A stretch of 35,201 nt of DNA from VRUE01 sp046733315 (lineage in GTDB: Bacteria > Actinomycetota > Thermoleophilia > Solirubrobacterales > 70-9), in the NCBI GenBank assembly GCA_046733315.1, contig JBKPOV010000073.1:1-35201 (forward strand), written 5' to 3'. Both the position numbers and the translations under genes were made by a program. Numbering within the stretch: the stretch's first letter is position 1; each line of letters starts with the position of its first letter. Below are positions 23,370 through 31,378 of this stretch, piece after piece. The notes under the pieces were generated by a model. That model was not told the DNA's origin. It did no database searches and was given only the letters and a program-made list of their open reading frames with translations.

Positions 23370-24023
23370 GTGCCGGTCCCGCGTAGGTTCGATCGGCGCC
23401 CACCAGAGCGCGACACGACACGGATCAACGAGCGGATCCGCGTCCCCAAAGTCCGCCTGATCGGCGCCGACGGGGAGCAGCTCGGGGTTGTCGAGATCAA
23501 CGAGGCGCTGAAACGCGCCCAGGAGGCCGACCTCGACCTGGTCGAGGTGGCGCCCAACTCCAAACCGCCGGTGACCCGCCTGCTCGACTACTCGAAGTAC
23601 AAGTACGAGCAGGAGCAAAAGCAGAAGCAGGCGCGCAAGCACCAACAGCAGGTCAACATCCGCGAGATCAAGCTCCGGCCGAAGATCGCCAACCACGACT
23701 ACGAAACCAAGAAGGGCCACGTGGAGCGCTTTCTGCGCCACCAGGACAAGGTCAAGATCACGATCATGTTCCGCGGCCGCGAGCAGGCCCATCCAGAGCG
23801 CGGGCGGGCGCTGCTGCAACGCCTCTACGAGGATCTCGACGGACTGGCCGTGATCGAGTCCCAGCCGCTGCAGGAAGGGCGAAACATGAGCATGCTGCTG
23901 GCGCCGGGCAAAGAGGCGGCGGTCGCGGCCGAGAAGCCGGCCGAAGAGAGCGAGAAGCCGGCCGACGAGGCCGAGAAGCCCGTCGAAGAGGCCGAGAAGC
24001 CGGCCGACGACGCAGCTGCCTGA
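23370..24023 (+). CDS. infC: Translation initiation factor IF-3
   Basis: IF-3 binds the 30S subunit, checks the start codon and prevents early subunit joining. The 217-residue product has the N-domain (RINERIRVPKVRLIGADGEQLG), the helical linker (YEQEQKQKQARKHQQQ), the C-domain (IREIKLRPKIANHDYETKKGHVERFL) and then an unusual acidic tail of about 35 residues built from EKPA-D/E-EA repeats. GTG at 23370 is the only ordinary start: a TAG lies 6 bp upstream in frame and no other start codon follows before the core. There is no Shine-Dalgarno site; the leader is C/T-rich. Normally rpmI and rplT follow directly; here a leftward epimerase gene intervenes. The stop lies inside the left end of a palindromic terminator. 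Confidence 0.95.
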   Translation: MPVPRRFDRRPPERDTTRINERIRVPKVRLIGADGEQLGVVEINEALKRAQEADLDLVEVAPNSKPPVTRLLDYSKYKYEQEQKQKQARKHQQQVNIREIKLRPKIANHDYETKKGHVERFLRHQDKVKITIMFRGREQAHPERGRALLQRLYEDLDGLAVIESQPLQEGRNMSMLLAPGKEAAVAAEKPAEESEKPADEAEKPVEEAEKPADDAAA

Positions 24024-24139
24024 GAACCCCGTCCCGGTAGGGGTTCCGCTTAACTTTTTCGGTGAAGACGCGCGGGCTGGCGCCGCTAGGGATTGCCGAA
24101 AAAGTACAAGACGCTCCACCCCTACCGGGACGGGGTTCT
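24023..24139. terminator. Facing intrinsic terminators forming one palindrome (infC/wecB)
   Basis: Outer arms 24023-24044 and 24118-24139 form 22 perfect base pairs, and inner arms ACTTTTTCGG (24053-24062) and its complement (24096-24105) form 10 more. Each outer arm folds alone as a hairpin (GAACCCC/GGGGTTC on the plus strand) followed by T5, so each strand carries a classic terminator. The stop codons of infC (24021-24023) and wecB (24139-24141) touch the two ends. Confidence 0.85.
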
Positions 24140-25209
24140 TACGCCGTGAGCACGTCGGCGATTCGTTCAGAGGCGTGGCCGTCCCAAAGCGGGGGCGGGG
24201 CGGGCCTATGTGCTGGGCGCTTGGCTAGAGCTTGTGGGATCTGGGCGATTGTGGTGGGGTCGAGGCCTAGGAGGGTGTTGGTGCCGGCGGTGATGGTTAT
24301 TGGGCGCTCGGTGTTGGCGCGCAGGGTGAAGCAGGGGATACCCAGGTAGGTCGTCTCCTCTTGGATGCCGCCGGAGTCGGTGAGGACGGCGCGGGCGTCG
24401 GTGAGGAGGGAGAGGAAGTCGAGGTAGCCGAGGGGGTCGCAGAGCAGCAGGCCCGGGTGCTCGGAGGCGATCGTCTCCATCATCGCCCTGGTACGGGGGT
24501 GCACGGGGAAGATGACAGGCATCTCGCGGGCAAGGGAGGCCAGCTGCTCGATCGTCTCTGCCAGCAGCGGGCCGTCGACGAGGGCGGGGCGGTGCAGGGT
24601 GACGAGTACGAAACTGCCGGTCTCGACGCCGAGCCGCGCCGCCGCGCCGGCGCCGCGGAAGCGCTCCTCGAGCGCCAGCAGGGTGTCGATCATCGTGTTG
24701 CCGACCAGGTGAATCCGCTCGCTCGGGATCCCCTCGGCGTGCAGGTTGTCCTCGGCCTCAGGACTGTGGATGAACAACTGGGCGGAAAGCTGGTCGGTGA
24801 CGATCCGGTTGAGCTCCTCGGGCATCGCGCGGTCGAAGCTGCGCAGGCCCGCCTCGATGTGGGCGACCGGGATCTGCAGCTTGGCCGCGGTCAGGGCCGC
24901 CGCCACGGTCGAGTTGACGTCGCCGGGGACCATCACCAGGTCCGGTCGCTCCTCGGCCAAGACCGGCTCGAGTCGCTCCATCACCCGCGCGGTCTGCTGA
25001 GCATGGCTGCCGGAGCCGACCTCGAGCATGTGATCGGGCGCCGGCACGCCCAACTCCTCGAGGAAGACCTCCGACATCAGCCGGTCGTAGTGCTGCCCGG
25101 TGTGCACGATCGTGTGCCGCCCCGTCGGAATCCGCGCCCGCAGCGCGCCGATCACGGGAGCCGTCTTGACGAAGTTGGGCCGAGTTCCGACCACGTACAC
25201 GATGCGCAT
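24139..25209 (-). CDS. wecB: UDP-N-acetylglucosamine 2-epimerase (non-hydrolysing)
   Basis: Interconverts UDP-GlcNAc and UDP-ManNAc, supplying ManNAc units for cell-surface polymers. The 356-residue protein begins MRIVYVVGTRPNFVKTAPV and carries the catalytic acidic residues in VPGDVNSTVAA, AHIEAGLRSFDRAMPEELNR and the histidine in TLHRP; DSGGIQEETTYLGIPCFTLRANTERPIT is the family C-domain nucleotide site. The ATG follows a minus-strand TACTGT by 8 nt. It runs against infC and away from rpmI, so it splits the usual infC-rpmI-rplT operon. Its last ~300 bp have a strong strand skew (G/T-rich on the plus strand) unlike the rest of the gene. Confidence 0.93.
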   Translation of the reverse strand: MRIVYVVGTRPNFVKTAPVIGALRARIPTGRHTIVHTGQHYDRLMSEVFLEELGVPAPDHMLEVGSGSHAQQTARVMERLEPVLAEERPDLVMVPGDVNSTVAAALTAAKLQIPVAHIEAGLRSFDRAMPEELNRIVTDQLSAQLFIHSPEAEDNLHAEGIPSERIHLVGNTMIDTLLALEERFRGAGAAARLGVETGSFVLVTLHRPALVDGPLLAETIEQLASLAREMPVIFPVHPRTRAMMETIASEHPGLLLCDPLGYLDFLSLLTDARAVLTDSGGIQEETTYLGIPCFTLRANTERPITITAGTNTLLGLDPTTIAQIPQALAKRPAHRPAPPPLWDGHASERIADVLTA

Positions 25210-25217
25210 CCGCCGCC

Positions 25218-25223
25218 ACAGTA
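25218..25223 (-). promoter_or_regulatory. -10 element of wecB
   Basis: On the minus strand TACTGT ends 8 nt before the ATG at 25209, predicting a leaderless or nearly leaderless mRNA. No Shine-Dalgarno site is present. Confidence 0.45.
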
Positions 25224-25288
25224 CCCGTCCACCTGTCGACGGGACTTAAACCGATCCATATCTTCGTTTTCGGTCCCGTCGGCGGAGG

Positions 25289-25294
25289 TAGCCT
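25289..25294 (+). promoter_or_regulatory. Possible -10 element for rpmI-rplT
   Basis: TAGCCT with a poor -35 (TTTTCG, 16 bp upstream) would give a leader of about 30 nt before rpmI. A promoter is needed here because the operon is cut off from infC. Confidence 0.3.
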
Positions 25295-25332
25295 GCGCCT
25301 GGGCGCGCGCGTCTGCTTCAATAGCGGACCCG

Positions 25333-25533
25333 ATGCCCAAGATGAAAACTCATTCCGGCGCCAAGAAGCGCTTTCGCAAGACCGCCACGGGCAAGTTGCG
25401 TGGTCGGCGCGCCTACTCGAGCCACATTCTCGAGAAGAAGTCGCCGAAGCGCAAGCGGCGGATGGCGCGGCCGGTGGAGATCGCCCCGTCTGACGTCAAG
25501 ACGGTGCGGCACCTGCTTGGGGGCGGCAAGTGA
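25333..25533 (+). CDS. rpmI: Ribosomal protein bL35
   Basis: A 66-residue basic protein starting MPKMKTHSGAKKRFRKTATGKLRGR, the diagnostic bL35 start, with SSHILEKKSPKRKRRM in the middle. The reading frame stays open far upstream, antisense to wecB, but only the ATG at 25333 makes a ribosomal protein. No Shine-Dalgarno site is obvious. The stop overlaps the rplT GTG. Confidence 0.96.
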   Translation: MPKMKTHSGAKKRFRKTATGKLRGRRAYSSHILEKKSPKRKRRMARPVEIAPSDVKTVRHLLGGGK

Positions 25534-25889
25534 GCCGGGTCAAACGGTCAGTTCACGCGCGCAAGAAGCGCCGCAAAGTACTGAAGGAAGCGAAGGGCTA
25601 TTTCGGCCGCAAGCATTCCTCCTACCGCTTCGCCAAAGAGCAGGTGCAGCGCTCGGGGATGTACGCCTACCGCGACCGGCGCAACCGCAAGCGCGAGTTC
25701 CGCCGTCTCTGGATCACCCGCATCAACGCCGCCGCGCGGCTGGAGGGCATGAGCTACTCCGAACTGATCCACGGCCTCAACGGGGCCGGGGTCGAGGTGA
25801 ACCGCAAGATGCTCGCCGAGATCGCGGTCAACGACCGCGATGCCTTCCGCCGATTTGTGGAGCTAGCCCGGGAGGGTGCGGCCGCCTAG
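25530..25889 (+). CDS. rplT: Ribosomal protein bL20
   Basis: Large-subunit assembly protein of 119 residues: SRVKRSVHARKKRRKVLKEAKGYFG at the start, then YAYRDRRNRKREFRRLWITRINAAAR and the C-terminal globular domain with NRKMLAEIAVND. bL20 often represses its own operon by binding the mRNA; no such leader structure is evident here. The GTG overlaps the rpmI stop (GTGA). A textbook terminator lies 28 bp after the gene. Confidence 0.97.
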   Translation: MSRVKRSVHARKKRRKVLKEAKGYFGRKHSSYRFAKEQVQRSGMYAYRDRRNRKREFRRLWITRINAAARLEGMSYSELIHGLNGAGVEVNRKMLAEIAVNDRDAFRRFVELAREGAAA

Positions 25890-25916
25890 CCGCAGCCATT
25901 CACTCCACTTTCCCGG

Positions 25917-25944
25917 GCGGGCCGTCTTCACGGCCCGCTTTTTT
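25917..25944 (+). terminator. Intrinsic terminator after rplT
   Basis: GCGGGCCGT (25917-25925) pairs perfectly with ACGGCCCGC (25930-25938) around CTTC, followed by six T. This is the clearest rho-independent terminator in the window. Confidence 0.95.
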
Positions 25945-26006
25945 GTTCCAGGAGAAGAAACGCACAAACAGAAAGTCCATTCGAGAGCGGCACCGCAAGC
26001 GACCAA

Positions 26007-26726
26007 ATGATCAAAAGCCCCCACAACGAGAAGCTGAAGCTGGTTCGCAAGCTGCGTGAGCGCAAGCAGCGTGAGCGTGAGGCCGCCTTCGTTACCGAGG
26101 GTGAGGACCTGATCGAGGCCGGTCTTGCCGCTGGCGCCGAGCCGCGCTTCGTGCTGGTCGCCGCCGGCAGCGGGCTTGCCGGCGAGGAGGTCGATCCCGA
26201 GCTTCTTGCCGAGGCCACCAACCTTGGCTCCGGGACGCGGGCGATCGCTGTCTGGCCGCAGCGCTGGGCCGAGCCGGGCGGCTCCCCCTGCATCTACCTC
26301 CACGCTGTCGCCGATCCCGGCAACGTCGGCACGATCGTCCGCACCGCCCACGCGCTGCTTGCCGGCACCGTCGTGCTCGGTCCCGCTTGCGCCGATCCCT
26401 TTTCGCCGAAGGCGGTCAGGGCAAGCATGGGCTCGATCTTCGGTCAACCGGTTGCCCGCGGCAAGGTGGGGGAGACGCCGGCGCCAAGGGCCGCTCTGGT
26501 TGCTCACGGCGGAAAGAGCCTGGCTGGCCTCGACGGCGCCGCGACGCTTTGCCTCGGAGCCGAGCGCGAAGGGTTGCCGGACGAGGTCCTCGCCGCCTGC
26601 GAGGCGCGAATTACGATCCCGCTTCAGCCCGGTGGCGCCGAGTCACTCAATGTGGCCGCCGTGGCCGCAATTTGCGCCGAGCGGATATCGTCGCTCGCCA
26701 TGTCGGAGGCTGCTGAAGATGCCTGA
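26007..26726 (+). CDS. SpoU/TrmH family RNA 2'-O-methyltransferase
   Basis: A 239-residue SPOUT-class enzyme that methylates ribose 2'-OH in rRNA or tRNA using S-adenosylmethionine. The N-terminal substrate-binding part begins NEKLKLVRKLRERKQREREAAFVTEGEDLIEAGL; the knot domain shows motif 1 (VADPGNVGTIVRTAHAL), motif 2 (LGAEREGLPDEV) and motif 3 (IPLQPGGAESLNVAAVAAI). The position between rplT and pheS is conserved in actinobacteria, where it is annotated tsnR or rlmB-like; the exact target nucleotide cannot be read from sequence. No TANNNT element is visible in the 62 bp between the terminator and the ATG, so its promoter is unclear. Confidence 0.9.
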   Translation: MIKSPHNEKLKLVRKLRERKQREREAAFVTEGEDLIEAGLAAGAEPRFVLVAAGSGLAGEEVDPELLAEATNLGSGTRAIAVWPQRWAEPGGSPCIYLHAVADPGNVGTIVRTAHALLAGTVVLGPACADPFSPKAVRASMGSIFGQPVARGKVGETPAPRAALVAHGGKSLAGLDGAATLCLGAEREGLPDEVLAACEARITIPLQPGGAESLNVAAVAAICAERISSLAMSEAAEDA

Positions 26727-27786
26727 GGGAATCGATCGGATCGAAGCGATCAGGGCGGAGGCCGCGGCAGCCATCGAGGCAGCTCCTGGCACGGCGGAGC
26801 TGGAGGAGCTGCGGGTCCGCTATCTCGGCCGTAAGGCGGAGCTGACCGCGATCCTGCGCGGGATCGCCGAGCTGCCTGCGGAGGAACGGGGCAAGGTCGG
26901 CGCGGGCGCAAATCAAGCCCGCAAGCAGCTCGAGGCACTGATCGAGACCCGCGGCGGAGCGCTCGACGCCGGGGAGCTGGAAGCGCAGCTCGCCGAGGAC
27001 CGGATCGACGTCACCCTGCCCGGGGCCCCCGTCCGGCCGGTCGGTCATATCCACCTGATCACCCGCACCACCCGCCAGATCGAGGACGTGATGGTCGGCC
27101 TTGGCTACCGGGTGACGGAGGGGCCTGAGGTCGAGCACGACTACTACAACTTCACCGCGCTCAATCACCCGCCGGGACACCCGGCGCGGATGCTCCAGGA
27201 CACCTTCTACGTGCAGTCCGACCCCGAGGTCCTCCTGCGCACGCACACCTCCCCGGTGCAGGTGCGCAGCATGGAGGCTCAGCCGCCGCCGATCTTCATG
27301 ATCGCCCCGGGCAAGGTCTACCGGCGCGACTCCGACGCCACCCACAGCCCGATGTTCCACCAGGTCGAGGGGCTGGCGATCGGCGAGGGGATCACCCTCG
27401 CCGATCTGCAGGGGACGCTCGAGGAGATGCTCAGCTCGATCTTCGGCGCCGGCCGCGAGGCGCGGATGCGGCCGCACTTCTTCCCCTTCACCGAGCCCAG
27501 CGTCGAGTTCGACGTCTCCTGCTTCCAGTGCGAGGGCAGCGGCACCCTCGCCGATGGCGAACGCTGCAACCTCTGCAAGGGGATCGGCTGGATCGAGGTC
27601 GGCGGGGCCGGCATGGTCGACCCCAACGTGCTCGGCTTTGTCGCATCGAATGGCTATGACCCGGAGCGGGTGCAGGGCTTCGCCTTCGGCATGGGCGTCG
27701 AGAGGATCGCGATGCTGCGCCACGGCGTGCCCGACCTACGCCGCTTCTTCGACAACGACGTCCGCGTCCTGGAGCAGTTCTCATGA
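26719..27786 (+). CDS. pheS: Phenylalanyl-tRNA synthetase alpha subunit
   Basis: Catalytic subunit of the alpha2-beta2 PheRS. The 355-residue product has an N-terminal coiled coil (residues 1-85), then the class II core: HPARMLQDTFYV, RTHTSPVQVR (motif 2 region), GKVYRRDSDATHSPMFHQVEG, and motif 3 FGMGVERIAMLRHGVPDLR. Between residues about 268-290 four cysteines in two C-x-x-C pairs form a zinc-finger-like insertion seen in some relatives. The ATG at 26719, with GGAGG 9 nt upstream, overlaps the methyltransferase gene; the frame stays open farther upstream, but only over that gene. The end overlaps pheT (ATGA). Confidence 0.96.
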   Translation: MPEGIDRIEAIRAEAAAAIEAAPGTAELEELRVRYLGRKAELTAILRGIAELPAEERGKVGAGANQARKQLEALIETRGGALDAGELEAQLAEDRIDVTLPGAPVRPVGHIHLITRTTRQIEDVMVGLGYRVTEGPEVEHDYYNFTALNHPPGHPARMLQDTFYVQSDPEVLLRTHTSPVQVRSMEAQPPPIFMIAPGKVYRRDSDATHSPMFHQVEGLAIGEGITLADLQGTLEEMLSSIFGAGREARMRPHFFPFTEPSVEFDVSCFQCEGSGTLADGERCNLCKGIGWIEVGGAGMVDPNVLGFVASNGYDPERVQGFAFGMGVERIAMLRHGVPDLRRFFDNDVRVLEQFS

Positions 27787-30299
27787 GAGTGCCCTACTCC
27801 TGGCTGCGCGAGTATTGCGATCCGGGCATCGAGCCCGACCAGCTTGCCGAGCGGCTGGCGATGACCGGCACCGAGGTCGAGCGGGTCGGCACCGTCGGTC
27901 CGCCCGCGGCCGAGGGTTTCGTGGTCGGCAAGGTGCTGAGCGCCGAGCCACACCCCAACGCCGACCGGTTGCGCGTCTGCACAGTCGACACCGGTGACGG
28001 CGAGCGCACGATCGTCTGCGGTGCGCCCAACGTCGCGGCGGGACAGACCGTGCCCGTGGCGCTGCCCGGGGCGACGCTGCCGGGAGGCCACAAGATCGGC
28101 AAGGCGAAGCTGCGCGGGGTCGAGTCGATGGGAATGATCTGTTCGGGATCGGAGCTGGGCGTCGGCGAGAGTCCTGACGGCATCTTGGTGCTCAGCGAAA
28201 ACACCGCTTCCGCTGTTCCTTTGCCCGATATCACCGCGGGTGCGAACAGCGAGAGCCTCGTCCCGGGGACGCCGCTGGTCGAGGTCTTGCCGATCGCCGA
28301 GCCGGTGCTCGAGCTCGAGGTGACGCCGAACAGGGTCGACTGCTTCGGCGTCTACGGGGTTGCCCGCGAGGTCCACGCGATCAGCGGCGCCGCGCTTGCA
28401 GCCGAGCCCTGGGCCGACGATGCGCCCGCCGACGGCGATGGCGAGGTGAGCGATTACGCCTCGGTCGCGGTCGAGGCTCCGGACCTCTGCCCGCGCTTCA
28501 CCGCGCGCGTCTTCACCGACGTGACGGTCGCTCCCTCGCCCGCCTGGCTGCAGGCGCGCCTCACCGCGGCCGGCCAGCGACCGATCAACAACGTCGTCGA
28601 CATCACCAACTACGTGATGCTGCTCACCGCCCAGCCCCTGCACGCCTTCGACCTCGACCAGGTCCCCGACGGAGCGCTGACGATTCGCAGCGCGGCGGAG
28701 GGCGAGACGATGATGACGCTCGATGAGGTCGAGCGGAGCTTCGACGCGGAGACGGTTTTGGTCTGCGACAACGACGGCCCCTCCGGCATCGCCGGGATCA
28801 TGGGCGGCCAGCGCAGCGAGGTCTCGGATGAGACGACCCGGGTCCTGCTCGAGGTCGCGACCTGGAACGGCACCAACATCCTGCGCACATCGCGCATGCT
28901 CGGGCTGCGCTCTGAGGCATCCTCCCGCTTCGAGAAGCAGCTCCACCCCGAGCTCTGCATGCGGGCACAGCGGATCGCTTCGCGGCTACTGGTCGAGCTC
29001 TGCGGCGCCAAGTTGGTGCCTGGCACGATCGACGTCGCCGCTGAGATCCCCGAGCCGCGCAAGCTCGTCCTGCGCGGCGAGCGGGTCGAGGGGCTGCTCG
29101 GCATGACGATCGAGCAGGCCGACCAGGCCGCCTATCTGGAGCGGCTCGGGTTCGGCGTCGAAATCAGCGATGGGGACCTCGAGGTGACCGTGCCCCCCGA
29201 CCGCCACTCCGACGTGAGCCGCGAGGTCGACCTGATCGAGGAGGTGGGCCGGGTCCACGGGCTCGACGAGCACTTGCCCAGCACGCTTCCGGCGGTTGCC
29301 GGCCGGGTCGGGGGCCTGACCCGCGAGCAGCGACTACGGCGGCGCGCCGAGGACGTAATGCGGGACCTCGGCTTCGATGAAGTGGTCGGCTGGAGCTTCA
29401 CCGATCCCGGCGAGCCGGGGCGGCTGCGCATGGCCGCGGACGATCCGCGCGCCAACGGCGTCGTGCTCTCCAACCCCCTTTCGGAGGACCAATCGGTGAT
29501 GCGGACGACCCTGCTCGGCTCGCTGCTCGACGTCGCCCAGAGCAATCTCGCCCGAGGCGTCCAGCGTGTCTCGCTCTTCGAGTCGGGCCGCGTTTACCTG
29601 CTCTACCCAACGGAGGTCGACCGCGAGCTCGGTGCTTTGGCCGGTGAGTTCGCCGGCGAGCGGCTCGCGCCCGACTATGAGCCGCATCGGATCGGTTGCC
29701 TCATCTCTGGGCCATCGCCGCGGTCTTGGCGGGGCGAGGAGAGCATCGGCGACTTCTTCGCCCTCAAGGGGGCGCTGGAAGCGCTCGCTGGCCAACTCGG
29801 CACGACCCTTTCCTTCGCGGCGATGGCGGAACCATTTCTTCACCCCGGTCGCGCGGCGAGCATCTTTGCCGGTGGTGTCCCCTCGGGCTGGATCGGCGAG
29901 CTGCACCCGCTTGTCTGCCGGGAGTGGGACATCGAGACCACCGTCGCCTTTGAAGTTGCCTTGGCCCCGCTGGTTGCGATCGCAAGTACCGGCGAAGAGA
30001 TCTATGAGGACGTCACCGCTTTTCCCGCGGTCTACCAGGATCTCGCGGTGGTCCTGCCGAGCGAGGTGCCGGTGGAACACCTGCGCCTCGCCGTGCTGGC
30101 AGCCGGTCGCGGGCTATTGCGCGCCGCTGAGGTCTTCGATCTCTATGAGGGCGAGCAGGTCGAAGAGGGGCATAAGAGTGTTGCCCTGCGGCTTGAGTTC
30201 CGGGCGGCCGACCGCACTCTGACCGACGAAGAGGTTGCTGCGCAGCGGACGCTAATCGATGCCACGCTGGAGAAGATCGGCGGGACCCTGCGTGGCTGA
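27783..30299 (+). CDS. pheT: Phenylalanyl-tRNA synthetase beta subunit
   Basis: Structural, tRNA-binding and editing subunit of PheRS, 838 residues. In order: MRVPYSWLREYCDPG start, the EMAP/tRNA-binding domain (residues about 40-155, PHPNADRLRVCTVDTG, VESMGMICSGSELG), the B3/4 editing domain (NNVVDITNYVMLLTAQPLHAFD), B5 (VEGLLGMTIEQADQAAYLERLGFGV, VTVPPDRHSDVSREVDLIEEVGRVHG), the synthetase-like core, and the C-terminal anticodon-binding domain (FPAVYQDLAVVLPSEVP). Overlaps pheS at its start and argC at its end. Confidence 0.97.
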   Translation: MRVPYSWLREYCDPGIEPDQLAERLAMTGTEVERVGTVGPPAAEGFVVGKVLSAEPHPNADRLRVCTVDTGDGERTIVCGAPNVAAGQTVPVALPGATLPGGHKIGKAKLRGVESMGMICSGSELGVGESPDGILVLSENTASAVPLPDITAGANSESLVPGTPLVEVLPIAEPVLELEVTPNRVDCFGVYGVAREVHAISGAALAAEPWADDAPADGDGEVSDYASVAVEAPDLCPRFTARVFTDVTVAPSPAWLQARLTAAGQRPINNVVDITNYVMLLTAQPLHAFDLDQVPDGALTIRSAAEGETMMTLDEVERSFDAETVLVCDNDGPSGIAGIMGGQRSEVSDETTRVLLEVATWNGTNILRTSRMLGLRSEASSRFEKQLHPELCMRAQRIASRLLVELCGAKLVPGTIDVAAEIPEPRKLVLRGERVEGLLGMTIEQADQAAYLERLGFGVEISDGDLEVTVPPDRHSDVSREVDLIEEVGRVHGLDEHLPSTLPAVAGRVGGLTREQRLRRRAEDVMRDLGFDEVVGWSFTDPGEPGRLRMAADDPRANGVVLSNPLSEDQSVMRTTLLGSLLDVAQSNLARGVQRVSLFESGRVYLLYPTEVDRELGALAGEFAGERLAPDYEPHRIGCLISGPSPRSWRGEESIGDFFALKGALEALAGQLGTTLSFAAMAEPFLHPGRAASIFAGGVPSGWIGELHPLVCREWDIETTVAFEVALAPLVAIASTGEEIYEDVTAFPAVYQDLAVVLPSEVPVEHLRLAVLAAGRGLLRAAEVFDLYEGEQVEEGHKSVALRLEFRAADRTLTDEEVAAQRTLIDATLEKIGGTLRG

Positions 30300-31323
30300 T
30301 CTCACCTCCCAACCGCTCGACGGCGATCCCGTCGCCCGGGTGCTGGTCGCCGGGGCCTCCGGCTTTACCGGCGCCTTGGCCGCGAAGATCGTCTGGCGCC
30401 ACCCGAAGCTGGAGCTGGTCGCCGTTACCTCGCGCAGCGACGCTGGCAAGCGGCTCGACAGCCTCTACCCGCGCTACCGGGTACCGCTGGAGCTGACCGA
30501 GCTCGATCTCGACGAGATCGAGGAGGTGGACGCCGCGATCGTCGCTTATCCGCACGGCGCCTCGGCACCGGCGGTGGCTGCCTTGCGCGGCCTCGGCGCT
30601 CTCGTCGTCGATCTCTCTGCCGACTTCCGCCTGCGCGACCTGCCCACCTACGAGCGTTGGTACGGCGAGCACGGCGCGCCCGAGCTGCTCGAGGGCGCCG
30701 TTTACGGCCTCACCGAGCTCTACCGCGAGCAGTTGCGCGAGGCCGAGCTGGTGGCGACGCCTGGCTGCTACCCGACGGCGAGCGTGCTGGCGCTGGCGCC
30801 ATTGGCCGAGCGGGGCCTGCTCAGTGACGTCGTCATCGATGCCAAGCAGGGCGTCTCCGGCGCCGGCCGCGGCGGCGGCGACGCGATGCACTACGTCTCG
30901 ATGGACGAGAACGCTTTCGCCTACAAGACCGAGGGCCACCGCCACCGGCCCGAGATCGAACAGGAGCTGGCTGCACTGGGCTCTCCAGCGCCCGTCACCT
31001 TCGTCCCCCACCTGCTGCCGCTCGACCAGGGCGAGCTGACCAGCTGCTACGTGCAGACGAGCGAGCCGCTTTCCAGGGATGAGGTGCAGGCGCTCTACCG
31101 CGAGCGCTACGCCGGCGAGCCTTTCGTCCGTGTCGTGGATGGCCCGCCCGGCCTGCGCGACGTGCGCGATTCCAACGAGTGCCACGTCTACGTCACCGTC
31201 GAAGAACGCGGCCGCGTGCTGGCCTTCTCGGCGCTCGACAACCTCTGGAAGGGCGCCTCCGGCCAGGGTGTCCAGAACCTCAACCTGATGCTCGGCCTAG
31301 ACGAGACGGAGGGCCTGCTGTGA
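30292..31323 (+). CDS. argC: N-acetyl-gamma-glutamyl-phosphate reductase
   Basis: Reduces N-acetylglutamyl phosphate with NADPH in arginine synthesis. From the GTG at 30292 (overlapping the pheT stop) it has 343 residues: nucleotide-binding VLVAGASGFTGALAAKI near residue 15, YGLTELYREQLREA, and catalytic Cys159 in TPGCYPTA, with KQGVSGAGRGGGDAMHYV and HRHRPEIEQEL after it. An upstream in-frame ATG at 30259 lies within pheT and adds nothing family-like. First gene of argCJBD; the pheST-argCJBD junction is typical of actinobacteria. Confidence 0.95.
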   Translation: MADLTSQPLDGDPVARVLVAGASGFTGALAAKIVWRHPKLELVAVTSRSDAGKRLDSLYPRYRVPLELTELDLDEIEEVDAAIVAYPHGASAPAVAALRGLGALVVDLSADFRLRDLPTYERWYGEHGAPELLEGAVYGLTELYREQLREAELVATPGCYPTASVLALAPLAERGLLSDVVIDAKQGVSGAGRGGGDAMHYVSMDENAFAYKTEGHRHRPEIEQELAALGSPAPVTFVPHLLPLDQGELTSCYVQTSEPLSRDEVQALYRERYAGEPFVRVVDGPPGLRDVRDSNECHVYVTVEERGRVLAFSALDNLWKGASGQGVQNLNLMLGLDETEGLL

Positions 31324-31378
31324 GGTTGCAGTGCGCTTTTTCCTCCCTATGCCGGGATAAGGCGCACCGGAAGGCGCT

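Noticed and set aside
24361..25332. Long plus-strand frame antisense to wecB that runs into rpmI
   Set aside because: Only the part from 25333 is a real protein (bL35); the rest is antisense to a well-supported epimerase.
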